NCBI GenBank assembly: GCA_003254905.1
Contig: QANU01025285.1
Span: 387,112 to 451,111 of the forward strand
Source of the DNA: Nissolia schottii
Lineage: Eukaryota; Streptophyta; Magnoliopsida; Fabales; Fabaceae
DNA: 64,000 nucleotides
Direction of reading: 5' to 3'
Below, piece by piece: positions 28,960-41,800 of this stretch. The notes beneath the pieces are model-generated. The model was not told the origin of the DNA and searched no databases. It saw nothing but the letters and a program-made list of their open reading frames with translations. A program made the position numbers and the translations under genes. The stretch's first letter is position 1. Every line of letters starts with the position of its first letter.

Positions 28960-29605
28960 ATTTACATGAGAGACGGGTGTGTGAATGAGTGTGGGAAGAA
29001 ATGGTAAAGGGAAAAAAATAGGAGGAGAGTGAAAATAGGGATTATGGGGGGGGAGTGGTTAAGGTAGTTGAGGGGTTGGTCTATGTTTGCCTTTATTTGG
29101 GGCATAAGGAGAATGGATGGATGAGATGCCCTTATTACTTACAAGCTTTATTGTGTAAGTGGAATTACCAAAATGAATTATGCATTATCCAATGACTGAG
29201 GGATAGGATCACTTTATTATTAAGAGATTACTTTATTATTAAGAGTTTACTTGTATGTAATCCTTGACCGTGTACAGATATTTACACCAATCATTTCAAA
29301 ACTTGTGGTAAGATTTTATTACAAGAAAGTATAAAAAAACAATTAAACTCTTATTATTATTATCAGTTAGAACACAATCAATTTATTCTCCTCTCATCTG
29401 ACACTAATTTCTTTTTATATACTTATGAATTGATTATAGAATAAACTTTTTAATTTGTCCTAAAATTGTTATAAATCAATCAAATTAGTTCTTGAAAATG
29501 ATTAACTTGACTAACAATGAAAGAATAATTTAATTGATTTTTGATAACTCCAAATACAAATTTAGTATTTTTTATAATTTGGAAACGAATTTGACTAATG
29601 TTATC
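28960..29605. other. 5' flank of the glutaredoxin-like gene
   Basis: Intergenic. A short direct repeat CACTTTATTATTAAGAGATT / TACTTTATTATTAAGAGTTT lies at 29210-29250. No gene seen. Confidence 0.4.
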
Positions 29606-30170
29606 AATATTACTGCCATTAGTGACAAATTAAAAATTTTACTCATTAATTATGGGTTTTATGTGTATACTACGTTGCATGGGTGCTTCGAATTTTGGAG
29701 AAGTACCCATATAGGTACGTACTGAGTACATGTACGCTATGAGTGCAATATTAGTGATATCAGTGACAAATTAAAAATTTTACTCATTAATTATGGGTTT
29801 TATGTGTATACTACGTTGCATGGGTGCTTCGAATTTTGGAGAAGTACCCATATAGGTACGTACTGAGTACATGTACGCTATGAGTGCAATATTAGTGATA
29901 TCAGTGACAAATTAAAAATTTTACTCATTAATTATGGGTTTTATGTGTATACTACGTTGCATGGGTGCTTCGAATTTTGGAGAAGTACCCATATAGGTAC
30001 GTACTGAGTACATGTACGCTATGAGTGCAATATTAGTGATATCAGTGACAAATTAAAAATTTTACTCATTAATTATGGGTTTTATGTGTATACTACGTTG
30101 CATGGGTGCTTCGAATTTTGGAGAAGTACCCGTATAGGTACGTACTGAGTACATGTACGCTATGAGTGCA
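29606..30170 (+). repeat. Four tandem 141-bp units
   Basis: AGTGACAAATTAAAAATTTT starts at 29621, 29762, 29903 and 30044, giving an exact period of 141 bp. The units are almost identical; visible changes are TTACTGCCATT in unit 1 against TTAGTGATATC in the others, and CCCGTATAGG in unit 4 against CCCATATAGG. Each unit holds about 64 bp of host-side flank plus the first 73-77 bp of the hAT-like element that begins CTACGTTGC at 29670. Confidence 0.95.
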
Positions 30171-30582
30171 CCTGGGTACGGTTGGATACGTACCCAAATT
30201 TTTTTTTTTTGAAAAATATAGAACTGGTACGGCTGAGTGTGGTTAGAAAAAAGCTAGATACGCTGCGGGTAAGCCAGATGACTAAAACTACGACATTTTG
30301 AGTGTTTTTTTGTTTTTTTTTAAAGTTTGACATACTGATAAAACTTTTATAAAAACGTAATACCTTAAATCTTCCTTCATTCCTCTACGTCTCCTTCTTT
30401 AGTCTACGCCCTTGTCTTCGGCAATACGACCTTGTTTTTGGCCAGCTTTAGTTCCTCTTCTCTTTTGCAACTTTTTTTTTAAAAGAAATGAAATATGATT
30501 TTGATTTTTTCTTGTGGTATTGATTTTGGATTGAATATATACATTAGTTATCTTATGAATTTTTGTATATGTAATTTATTAA

Positions 30583-30613
<31 letters not shown>

Positions 30614-30693
30614 TGGCGTACTCGTATCTCTATATATTTTTCAAAAGATTCTGTCCCAGTACTGTACCCGTACCTGTTACCTGCGTAACATAG
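29670..30693. mobile_element. hAT-like non-autonomous element with amplified left end
   Basis: The left end CTACGTTGCATGGGT and the right end ACCTGCGTAACATAG (complement CTATGTTACGCAGGT) are inverted repeats matching at about 10 of 15 positions, nearly all differences being transitions. The flanking 8-mers TGTGTATA (29662-29669) and TGTGTATG (30694-30701) match at 7 of 8. The interior contains GGGTACG/CGTACCC-type repeats and a (TA)n tract. Without the three extra 141-bp units it would be about 600 bp. Confidence 0.6.
30586..30612 (+). repeat. (AT)n microsatellite
   Basis: About thirteen AT units inside the hAT-like element. Confidence 0.9.
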
Positions 30694-30701
30694 TGTGTAT
30701 G

Positions 30702-31746
30702 TGTGCTTTTTTTTCATGAGTACTATTTGAACACCAAATGTGTCCAAACACTTTATATACATCGTATATAAAAAGGAAAACGATAAAATTGTTGTATTTG
30801 GTATAATTAGTAGTATCTCTGACGCAGATGGCATTAACACATGTACATATGACATTAACGTGTGTGCATGTGCTATCAATGCATGTTAAGAATGAGATCA
30901 GTGTAATTATTTTTATATGACTATTATATTGATACATATTTTTATTATATTGATGCTCATGCATTTTAGTTAGGATGTATGATTTAATAGAGAAAAAATG
31001 TTAAAAATGATTGAATTTTTTTTATTATATATTATGATCCCACCAAATATCATTGTCATAATGTTTAAGGTATTTAGATATTTTGATGTAAAAATAATTA
31101 ATTTTTTTTTAAAGATGGGTTCATATGCATGCTAATCACACCCACCATGTATGCATAAGAAGTCAAAACCAGCCTTAGACCTTAGAATAAGAGAATTTCA
31201 TCAAAAGATTATTGTTCAAAATTTAAAAAAGACGACAAAATCAAAAAACAAAATTTAAGATTTACGGCAGAGTAAAGGTAAAAAGGGATGGTTCCATCAA
31301 CACTAGAGAATGACATGAAAGGATATATATGATGCCCACGTTTTGAAGCTACATTCCATGTCCATTGCTCATTCAATGTACAGTTTGACGATTGCTTGTA
31401 CCATCCTCTCTACCAGCACGGACACTGCCAGCGCAACCAACATCAATTAGGACTGCACTGAATAGCCCCTTTATTTTCTGATAGCTAGCATCCAAAATTT
31501 ATTGAATTACAATTAATTGGATTTGAATTAAGTCAATCTATACAAAATTTTTCTAACACATTTTTTATTTATAATACTCAAATTTAAAATATTATCTTAC
31601 TTAAGATAAATAAATATTAAATCACTTGAAATCAAACATTAGTATTAATTAAATCATTTTAGTAGGTTCAAAAGGATAAAAGCAAGAGATTGATTTTGGA
31701 CAGCTACAATATAAAAAAAATTTATATTGTCATTTAATTATAAACT
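30702..31746. other. No recognisable gene
   Basis: AT-rich intergenic DNA. No supported feature. Confidence 0.4.
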
Positions 31747-31990
31747 TGTTTGGTTGTGCTTTTAAGGAGAAAAAAATATATATTTATTTTGATAAAAAAT
31801 AATTTTAAATTTTAACTGGTTGTTAGTTTGTGCTTCTGATCAAAATAAGAAAAAAATAATCAATTTTATTTATTTATTTTGAGGAGCAAGTAGGAGTTGA
31901 CAGAGAGCTGCTTCTCTCATAAGGAGAAACAGTAAAAGAAAAAGAATGTTGTTTTTAAAAAAGTGCTTCTTCTATAACCTTAACCAAACG
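31747..31990. mobile_element. Foldback (MITE-like) element
   Basis: The left end TTGTTTGGTTGTGCTTTTAA and right end AAGTGCTTCTTCTATAACC...AACCAAACG form an imperfect inverted repeat; inner parts (GGAGAAAAAAATATAT, AGCTGCTTCTCTCATAAGGAG) add further pairing. Non-coding. Confidence 0.5.
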
Positions 31991-34900
31991 TATTCTATGT
32001 GTGAAACTTTTTAAGATAATGGTGTGAAACTTAACTTTTACTAATGTAACAATGTGTGATATGTGATTGAATGAACTCTTGTATAAACTATTTTACAATG
32101 CATGCAAATAGAAATTAATCTTTAAAAAATAAAAATAGTACTAGAAAGTATAATTGTTCATGTGACCACTTGGGCCATGTGATATGATAATAACTGGATC
32201 AGGGAACAAGGCGTGGTTTGAGAGTACAGCATCAATGGCTTCAAAAAGCTAAAGGGTTTCAATCCAACAACACCACACAAAAGTGGGTGGATACTGAAAA
32301 GTTTCACATGGTGACAGGATGAGAGGAGAAAAAAAGAAGTGGAGGGAAAAGAAGGATCCAAGATGGTAAACAGTATAAACACAAACAAAGTCCAACCCAC
32401 ATGCCATGCTGTGATTGATTTAACATTCAACAATCTAGAGAGATGCCCCTCCTTTTCTTTTTACTCATGTGAACTAACATTAATGTGTTTTTCTGGATTT
32501 TGGTGCAGCATTATTCCATTAGAAATTGCTAACTTTAGTTAAAGTTTTATGTTATTTAGAGATAAGACTCTCTTATTTTAGTTAATTTTTAGAATTAAAT
32601 ATAATTAAACTCACATAAAATTGGTAGATGGTTAGTTACAAAATGTTTTTTCATTCTCACAATGAAACCTCAACCTTATTGTTAAGATGACAAATGGGTT
32701 ATCACCATGTCATATCTTATGGTTACCATCCACTTTATTGATTCTTACAAAGATCACAGTCCAAATTATCATTTTTAAGTGTAAAAAAGTATGTTAGAGT
32801 CTCACATCTTTACATTTAGGATAAAATTATGTCCACTCAATTATCATGCCGCGGCATTCGTCCCAATGTATTATTGATATTTAAATAACAAAAAATTGTC
32901 GTCCTAATGTATTGATATTTAATAAAAAAAAAAAGTTGTACATATTTCAATAACATACATTAAGATTTTACATAACATTATAGTATGCAAAATTTTATCA
33001 TTGACAAAGTTATTGTCTCACGTGTTCGTCTCTACACCTTACATAAACTTGAAGCCTAAAACTACATATGATCATAATTCATGCAAATTCGCTCCAATTT
33101 CTACTTTCATACCAAACACATTTACTCATCACAAGATATGCAAAAAATAAAATAAAATTTAACGTATGAGGATTCGTTCTTTACGTTATGCGCCTCGTTT
33201 GTCTTTTTGTTTTTGTATTTTGAAAAGTACATTACTCTCACTAGTATTTGAACCTAAAACTTGAGGCATATTATGCAAACCTCTCGTCAGTACATCAATC
33301 CTAATAACTTCTTCATTTATCTTATAATTACTTGTTCTGGAATGAATAAATAAATAAATAAAAGTTCTAATAAAAAACGCGGTTTTACTGTTATACGTTA
33401 CTTTAATGCTTCATCCATTATTTTTCACTTATACATTTTTTTTTTATTTTAGTATCTTTACAAATTTTTGTCTACTTTTTAGATTTATATCATATTAATT
33501 ATTATTATTTTTTACTATACTCTTATTAAATAAACACCATCTCTCATGTTTATGCACTATTAATAACTTTAACTATCTCTACTATCTCTATGTTAAATAA
33601 AAAAAATTATGTAAAACATTATTAATTTTTTTTCTTACTTTCATATTTTTTAATCATTTTTATAATCTCTGTGCAGGACACAAAGTACACAACTAAATAT
33701 ATTCAGAAGTATAAAACAATGTGAGACCATTATTATTGTCATTTAAATTAATGTTTTCACACACACTATACCAGAGAGTAAGAGCTCAGAAGTCAGAACC
33801 ATTAGAAAAACTGTGTCGCACTAATGACCACATCGTGGTTTGGTATTGGGATCACAGGCTGGCTACGAAAGTGAAATTTGCAGGATCCCATTTTTTAATG
33901 ACCAAAAGTTGTATGTAGTAACCCTGCAGGGGCAGGAGAGGAAGTTAGACTATTATATAATAAGATTAAAATATACAGAAATAGATATATCATTTAAAAT
34001 AACACAGAGATAAGTAGCTTCTGTCTTGGAGCAGGAATGTTATTTCTTGTTAATTATAGAACTTCGGCATCTAAGATTGCATGTTTTAAGACTACTATTA
34101 GATCGTTATTAATTTTCTCCTTGATTGAATCACCCCTAATGGAGGCCTTATTGTTAAAAGTTTAACTAATCCGGCCTGAATTGACAGTAGACTCTCTTGT
34201 AAGGTATGACCTTTTTTTGCCAAAAAAAAAAAAATTCATTCTTATTTTTTAAGTTCAAACTCAACACCGTTGGTTTAATGGTTATTTGTCGGAGAGAGTT
34301 TTACATGAATATAAATCTAAAGCGTTATATATAGTTATAACTTTAATGAAATTAGTCTTGTTTACTTTGTTTAAGATACACTCTTTTATTTCTGAATAAT
34401 TTTGAGTGTAATTAAAACATGACATGATAGGTTAGATTTATATTTATGCAGGAAACTTCTCACTTTGTTGAGTGTTTTAAGATTAAAACTTTTCCTACTA
34501 ACTCCAGCTATGTCTTCTTCGAAATTTTTGAGTCAATAAACTTCATTTTATTAATGAAATTTCTAAGTAACCTGACGAAGACAAGAGCGACGTCAATCAT
34601 ATTGTCGCATTTCTTTCCTCCATTTTTCTTTAGTACTAAGATGTTTAAGTTTTGCTCATCCAATCTTTGAGATTTAAATCATCTGATTATCTTATTTTTA
34701 AAAGTAAGTTAAATAATTAAATATTAAATTTTATTCTTAAATTAATAAAATAAAAATAAATATCACTGGTTACTTTATTGATCTCAAAATAAAATTATGT
34801 CACTTTTTTCTTTAAACTGATATCTTCACTTTAAAAAATCATTGAGAAGACATAAATTCTAAACAGTCAATATAAAAGGAGAAAAAAAACCTTTGATAAT

Positions 34901-35274
34901 ATCTACACGGTCAAAATTCACTTGCACTATACAAGATAATAAAGTGAAAAATGTCACTTAAAGGGATGAATAGGTTGAATTGTTGGATTTTTTAAACATT
35001 GCTCAAATAAAGACAAAGACAGTTTCATAACATAAAATCATATATTTACAATTTCTGCCACATTGCTTTATTTGTTAGGTGCACAATAGTGTTGTTTTTG
35101 AACCCTTGGCTTGCTTTAATAGTTAAAATAAAATTTTTACCATGAGATTAATAAAATGTTAATGAATTTCACTTCTCATTTTATTGATTTAAAAGTAAAA
35201 TTATTTTATTTTATCTTCTAAAATGAGTTTCTCCTCTCAACAAGTTGGATCTTCCCATTCGATGACTTTAGATT

Positions 35275-35275
<1 letters not shown>
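31991..35275. other. No recognisable gene, 3.3 kb
   Basis: AT-rich intergenic DNA. Short frames at 32158-32433 (minus) and 33721-33918 (plus) have no convincing homology. No repeat structure clear enough to call. Confidence 0.4.

Positions 35276-35310
<35 letters not shown>
35276..35310 (+). repeat. (AT)n microsatellite
   Basis: About seventeen AT units. Confidence 0.95.
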
Positions 35311-35312
<2 letters not shown>

Positions 35313-35478
35313 AAAGGAACACTATTGATAAAAAAAATATCAAGAGGAACAATTTGAGGAACAGCCCCATTTGAGGAATCTATAGCACATGGACAAACAT
35401 CTTATTAACGGAGATGTCTTGAATGCACTTGATTAAAATGGTGTGTCATGCGCCTTTAGTCATATGGTGGTCCATTTA

Positions 35479-36224
35479 TATTTAGTCACATTTTTAAAAT
35501 ATGGTTTAAAATAGGGTTAAAAACAACTTATTATATGTACTATAACTGTTGTTCACTTAATTTTCTAACATTGCAATATGTGTAATTCAATACCCTAAGT
35601 TTTTTAAAAAGTGCAAATAAGATTTTTTGTCACTTTTAACATCTAAAAAGTCCGTTAATACACATAATGTGTTTTAAAGATAAAATTACACTTTCTTTAA
35701 AATAAAAATAAAAGAAAAACTAATTTATAAAAAAAAAACTCAATTCTCCCAAACCCTTTCACAGTAACTTCCCTCTCCCTTTCTAAACAAAACCCAAGCC
35801 CTAACCATTTTTATGCTTATCATCATTGTCAAAGACTTCATCCACCTCCTACATTTAATCCAGTGCCGCCTTTGCTCTTTGTTGTTTCCATTTTTCTTTG
35901 GTGATTGCTTCAGGTTTTTGCTATTGTTAGTGCTATTGTTCTCATTGTTGTCCATGTTTCGTCCTCAAAAAATTATTTTTTCTTTTATTTTTATTTTAAA
36001 GTAAGAATAATTTTGTCCTTATAAATCATGTTACAGACACATGTGTACTAATGAAACTTTGAGACGTTAAAAGTGACGAAAGATCTTATTTGCACTGTTT
36101 AAAAAATCTTAGGAGATCAACTTGCACATTTTATAACGTTAGAGAGTTAAGTGCACAACAACTATAGTACAAGGGGGATAAGTTGCTATTAACCCTTAAA
36201 AATATTTAAAAAATGTAACTAAAT
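35479..36224. mobile_element. Long inverted-repeat element (MULE-like)
   Basis: Arms of about 200 bp (35479-35680 and 36030-36224) are imperfect reverse complements. TATTTAGTCACATTTTT pairs with the complement of AAAAAATGTAACTAAATA, and further in AAAAAGTGCAAATAAGATTT, TTGTCACTTTTAACATCT and ACTATAACTGTTGTTCACTT have partners in the right arm. The core of about 350 bp is C/T-rich and non-coding. If the ends are GGGTTAAAAACAAC (35514) and AACCC (36195), the flanks TTTAAAATA and TTAAAAATA match at 8 of 9, which would fit a Mutator-type 9-bp duplication. The pairing runs past these points, so the ends are uncertain. Confidence 0.6.
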
Positions 36225-36486
36225 ACATTTCTAATTTTACCCTCTCTTCCACCCCTACATCTCCCTCTTCCCTCCGCCCATTGCGTCGTCTCTGCCTCCT
36301 CCCTGCAACATCCTCCTCCTACTACCACCAACTCAAAATGATCTACAAGTTCTTCTTCTTAGCCACCATCTACACACCACCTCCAACTCAAAATTCAAAT
36401 CACAAACCATCAACAATCAAAACTTTATAAACCTGCAACTCATGATCAAAACCACAACCATCAACAATCAAAACCCATAAAAATTT

Positions 36487-36500
36487 GGGGGGGGGGGGGG
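36487..36500 (+). repeat. Homopolymer G-run, 14 bases
   Basis: A pure G tract in otherwise AT-rich DNA. Confidence 0.95.
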
Positions 36501-36689
36501 AAATCATAATCACAACAACCTACAAGAATAAAATTTGAGACAAAAACTAGAAAAATCAAATATTTTAGCCAATTTTGTAAACTTTACAAAGAGGAAAAAA
36601 AATGGGAAATTAACAAAAGATATGAACTTTCTAGATTGGAATTAACCAAAAAAACACAATATGGAAAAAAAGGGATTCTTTTCTCATTT

Positions 36690-37870
36690 TACGAACAGCT
36701 GTGTCTAAAAATGAAAAAGGTTGTGTTTGAGTAAAATAAATGGTTGTTTCTGAGTAAAATAAGTGGTTGTGTCTCGTTCTCTACTACGCTTGTGTTTGGT
36801 GTTGGTGAGTTGGTTGTGTCTGTCTTTCGTGGTTATGTCTACATATGGTTAAGTCTATAACGCTCTATGGTTATGTCTTGTTCTTTAAGAAAGTTATGTC
36901 TCATTTTACGAACCGTTATGTCTAAATATGAAAAAGGTTGTGTTTGTGTACAATAAATGGTTGTCTCGTTCTCTACCACGGTTGGTTCCGATGTTGGTGA
37001 GTTAGTTGTTTTTTGTCTTTCCTGGTTATGTCTATGAGTCTATCTATGGTTAAGTCTGTAACGCTCTATGGTTAGATCTGATGAGAGAAAACTGGTTAGG
37101 TCTGTCTACGTTATGTACACTAATTTGTGGGTTTCTCAATGAAATAGTTGTATATGCCTATGCGGAGTGTCTGGTTGTGTCTACATTTGTAATGCTTCTA
37201 TATCTGTCTTTTACACAAGGTTATGTTCTCATATACAACAAAGTTATGTCCTACACAATCAAAAGGTTGTGTCTCATACTTCATCACGGTTAGGTCTGTG
37301 TTTGCTAGTTGGTTGTGTCTTTCTGCATTACATTGTTATGTCTTCCTGTTTTATTTGGTTATGTTTGGTTATGTCTTGTGGTTATGTCTTTCTAAGTTAT
37401 ATTTGCTAACGTCACAGACCTGACCTTTATTTAATTCATTAAAATACCTTCAGGTTCTTCAATGTTTTACACCATCATCCCTGAATTCTCGTCAAATGTT
37501 GCTAAAACCATCTCTTCATTGTTAACTTCATTGGTAACTTGAGTTGGAATGCTGGAGCCACATAGCACACTCTCTGTGAAGTAAGACACAATGACTGTGT
37601 TATAAGAGCCCTAACCATTATTCTATTATAGACCTAACTTATCAACTTTGTAAAACATAGCTTTTGTTTATACCTAGACACAATCGTGTTATTAATGACA
37701 TACTCATCAATTCACTGCATTGTTACATTCCATCACTGTGAGTTGTATTATAAGACACAACCGTTTTATTATAAGAGACCTAACCATCATTGTGTTTTAG
37801 ACCTAACCTAATAAATTTATAAGACATAGCCATTGTTTATCTTTAGACACAACCATCATGTATGAATGAC
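36690..37870. repeat. Foldback-like structure of scattered GGTTRTGTCT motifs
   Basis: From 36700 to 37420 the plus strand carries about ten exact GGTTATGTCT or GGTTGTGTCT decamers plus about ten one-base variants (GGTTAAGTCT, GGTTAGGTCT, CGTTATGTCT), spaced about 20-60 bp. From 37560 to 37870 the same motif occurs as its complement (AGACACAACC, AGACCTAACC, AAGACATAGCC). The left part also holds a duplication of about 210 bp (36692-36901 against 36902-37090). No protein is encoded; open frames across it are driven by the motif. Confidence 0.7.
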
Positions 37871-37879
37871 ACAATCATC

Positions 37880-38887
37880 AATTCAATGAATAATTACCTT
37901 CCAACACTGTGAGTTAGGGCGGCACCATTGTAGCATTGTTGACACTTTCCAAGAACTCCATGAACGATGGCTCTTTGCCAACGAAATTTAGTGGATTCGT
38001 TGTCGATATCAATTACATAACCAATAGCAGAACAGATAAAAAACGAACGAATCAAAAGCATAGAAACGATCAAGAAATAAAAAATGAACGAGAGACAACG
38101 AAATGATAAACCATAACAGATCAAAACGCAGAGAGAATGAGAAAAAACGAATCGAGCTTAAACGAATAAACAAACGGAGTGGAAGGAACGATTATGTCGA
38201 TGAAGAAGACATATGGTTGGTTAGGGTGAGTAGCCGAGGGTTTTAATAAAATAGGGTGGGTGTGCAATAGGTGTTAATATTTATCCTTATATTTATTATT
38301 TAAATTGTGTTACTAATTAATGACTTAAAAGTTAAATTTAGTACATCAAGCTAAATAAGTAAATATCATTACCACTAAGCTACCAATATTATTATGTTAT
38401 TTTTTCGCAATCATTATTTATATTTTATACTTGAATTGTGTTACTGATGAGTTAAAAAAAATCAAACTTTTATGAAAAAAGTACAAATAAAAATTATAAT
38501 AAGCTTAAAATAATTCTAATAAGATTAAGAGATAAAAAATTGATCAAAAAATTAATAAGGATCAAGTTGACCAAAATAAAAATCTAACAGAACCTAAATT
38601 AAGAGATTTTTTTTAAAAATTAATAATTTGATGTCAATAAAAATATTAAAATATTATTATAGATATTTAATAACTGTGTGATGTCATGTGTGGGTGGTTC
38701 TTATGAGGAAATACAAACAACGATCTATTCCAGAATTCCACAAACAGTAAACTGAATCTCTTCAAAATTCCACTTCTCCAACAAAAAGACAGTGCCTTCT
38801 TTTCCTAGTTCATAGTAAAACATCGTCTTCCTCGAATACACATAAAAAAGCTCATATCGTATCTTAGGAGAAAAAACGTGAAAAGAA
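37880..38887. other. No recognisable gene; 5' flank of the LRR gene
   Basis: The first 350 bp (AAACGAACGAATC-rich) probably belong to the preceding repeat structure. The last part is the promoter and leader of the next gene. I could not fix a TATA box with confidence. Confidence 0.4.
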
Positions 38888-41800
38888 ATGGAACCCCCTT
38901 CTTCCACTAGCGACCCCAATTCCAATTCCAATTCCAATTCCAATTCAAATTCCATAACTATCAGCGTGAAGTTCAGTGGCACCTCAATACCCATCTCAAT
39001 CTCACCGCAATCGACCATCAAAGACCTCAAATCCCTCCTTCTACCTGCCACCAATGTCCTCCCTCGTGGCCAGAAACTCATCTTCAAAGGTTTCATTCAT
39101 TCACTTTCTTTTTTTTCTCTCTCTTTCGCTTTTTCGTTCATGGCTGAATCATTCTTCTACATGATAACAGGAAAGGTCTTGGAAGACCCTGTGACTTTGG
39201 AAGCATCAAACTTGAGTAATGGGTCCAAGCTCATGCTTGTGGCATCCCAGGGTTTACATCAAGGGGTATTGTATATTTGCTTTTCTTTTCTTTTGGCTTT
39301 TTTGGGAATGATAGTTTTGTTTCATACATATCTTTTTTATTTTATTTTTTTGTTGGTTGTTTTTGTCTAAGTCAGTAATAATCAGAATTTACTGATTCCC
39401 TCTAGCCTGGTTCGAGCTGGGTTGACCCACTATGGGGTGAAGTTCCCAGCACCAGTTTTCTCTGATCACACTGCTTGGACCCAAAATCTTACTTAAGGGT
39501 GTGTTTGCGAGTTGGGTTAAAACCATGACTAAACCCCCCCAAAAAAACCTTTCCAAGCCCTCCTAAACCCAACTCGCAAACACATTCTAAGAGAAAAAAT
39601 GCCAAACCACTTGGACTAATCAAGCAACCATTGGGTTTCAATATAGTTAAATTGTTTGTTGTTTTTTTGGGTAAAAAGAGAAAAGTTAAGGGAAAGCTTT
39701 TCTTAGTCTAGAATTAAGGTGTATTCCAGGCTCATTGAGCAATAGAGAAATAAGGAATTCAAAAAAAAAAAATTAGAGTTAAAATTGGAGGTGATAATAA
39801 ATTCAACTGTATTCTACTGCGATGGGTCACCAGAAATACTGTATGGTTCCATCATTCAATTAAACTGTTGCTTTGTGGTTGTGGGGTGAAGAAATGGAAA
39901 ATGGTAATCTAAATGCTTTATCAAGCTGGTTGTGAAAATAAAAAATTATGGTTATAGATGCTCTGTGTAGAGTGTACTTTTGTTTCTTTGGTAATCAGAT
40001 AATTGCAGCTTGAAGATTTAGGATTTCTTGTACAGGATGGTCCTGTCTTGAAGAAAGCTCAGGCTGTTCCCAGATTGAGGAGAGATAGCGACTCAGGATC
40101 GAGTAACGATGTGAAGAAACTTCCTGTTAAGAACAGGTTGGAACGATGGAAAGTAACAGGAGTTATTGCATTGTCTGAATGCAACTTGGAGGTAATAAAC
40201 TTTTTGTGGTTTATCATATATTTAACTAAATTATAGTGGAAATCTTGGAGTTGGAACCTAACAATTGACGCTTAGGTTTTGATGTAATGTGGAAATTGAG
40301 AGATGAGGAACACATTTAAGTTTTCCTTAATGACATGTTTATTTGAAGATTTTTAACATAGAGATCCTATTATGCAAACAAATTAATATGGAATTGTTTT
40401 CTTCTCTTTTTTCGATGCCATCTATACATCTGGAATGTATTCTGTAGTTTACATGTTAGGTGAATGTAGGGTTTGCTTAATTTGAATTATAGCACGTTTA
40501 GAGCTATGCTCCAGGCTACTAACACCGTTTACAAGACAATCCATCAATCCATCTTAAGTTCTTAACTTGTAGTCATTTATTATTTTAGCTTTATGGTATA
40601 AGTTTGTGGGGAGAGAGTGGAGTGTTTTCCTACTCCGTGGTTAGGACATGTCATAAGTTTCAACTAGGGCTTACAATGGTACTTGCATATAACATACCAG
40701 TCGAGAATTGGCAGCAAAAATCGAATTCAAGACCTTTGTAATTGTCTTGATGTTGTTTGAGATTATCATTTTGGCTAACTCTCATGGATAATTTGTGGTA
40801 GTTTTATTAGTAAAGTCTAGTGTCATTTTTCATTAGGTTAACTAGAAAATCCATGTCATTGTTTAGTTTATTACATGAAAAGAAAGACAAGTATTTGACA
40901 TTTTAAGTTGTGACTTGGTGAAACTGTCATGATTACAAGGCCTGAGCCCAATGTTATTATTAATGAGAATAGCCCACCGGTAGGGATAAATGAAGAGGTC
41001 CATAGTAATGCACCTAAGATTAAGAAGAAATCCTCTTATGATAAGGTGTACACTAGGAGGAGGGTAGATTAGAAATTCCACATAATTAAGGAGGCAAGAC
41101 TGGTGGATTTAGGGTTGAGAAGAATGTAATGAGGGGGGGGGTCATTCGGAAGACTAGATTGAATCACAATTAGGAGAGAAAGTGGCCTCTCGAAGTGCTA
41201 CCACCATTATCACTAATCCTTATTTTCTTTCTACATCAACAACAATTCTCTTAATCATGTATTATTTCTTAGATTACTATTTGGTGCCATTACAATTGGC
41301 ATCAGAGCACTAATCTTGGGAACCTCTGAATGGTACATACACGCGCTGCAATCGAAACATGTCTTGAGAGCTTGGAAAAGAAATTGGAATTGTTGGGAGA
41401 ATTGGGGCAGAAGCTAGAACAAATTGGGGAATTAGGGCAGCAGCTTGCTTCAATTGGGGAATTGGGGCAAAACTTGGAGTCTATCTCCAATGTAAAACAG
41501 AAGCAAGAAGAACAGGGCAAATCCCTAGAGTTGCTGACCTGTCAATTGGAGAGGCTGAATTGCGAACATGAGTCACGTGCAGACCACAGTAGCAACCCGT
41601 GTTGCCAACGACCGCTGACGAATTGACGACGACGTGCAGGAGGCGCCATCGTGAGGACGAAGATCAACGTTTGAGGGATTGGTGGATTGTATGTTTTGAG
41701 GCAAGACAACTTATCTGCTGCCGTTTCTGTCATCAAACCAGCAACAACAGAAGCAAATTCTATTTTTGTGGCAACTTGGCATGCTAGATTAGGCCTTAGC

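Noticed and set aside
29606..30170. CRISPR-like regular repeat
   Set aside because: The 141-bp units are contiguous with no unique spacers, in a plant genome; it is a tandem duplication.
32158..32433. Minus-strand frame with CGVVGLKP, reminiscent of amidases
   Set aside because: Only eight residues match; flanking residues do not fit the amidase signature and no neighbouring exon was found.
38725..39096. Antisense 123-codon frame with Glu-Leu repeats
   Set aside because: Mirror image of the coding hexanucleotide repeat in exon 1 of the LRR gene.
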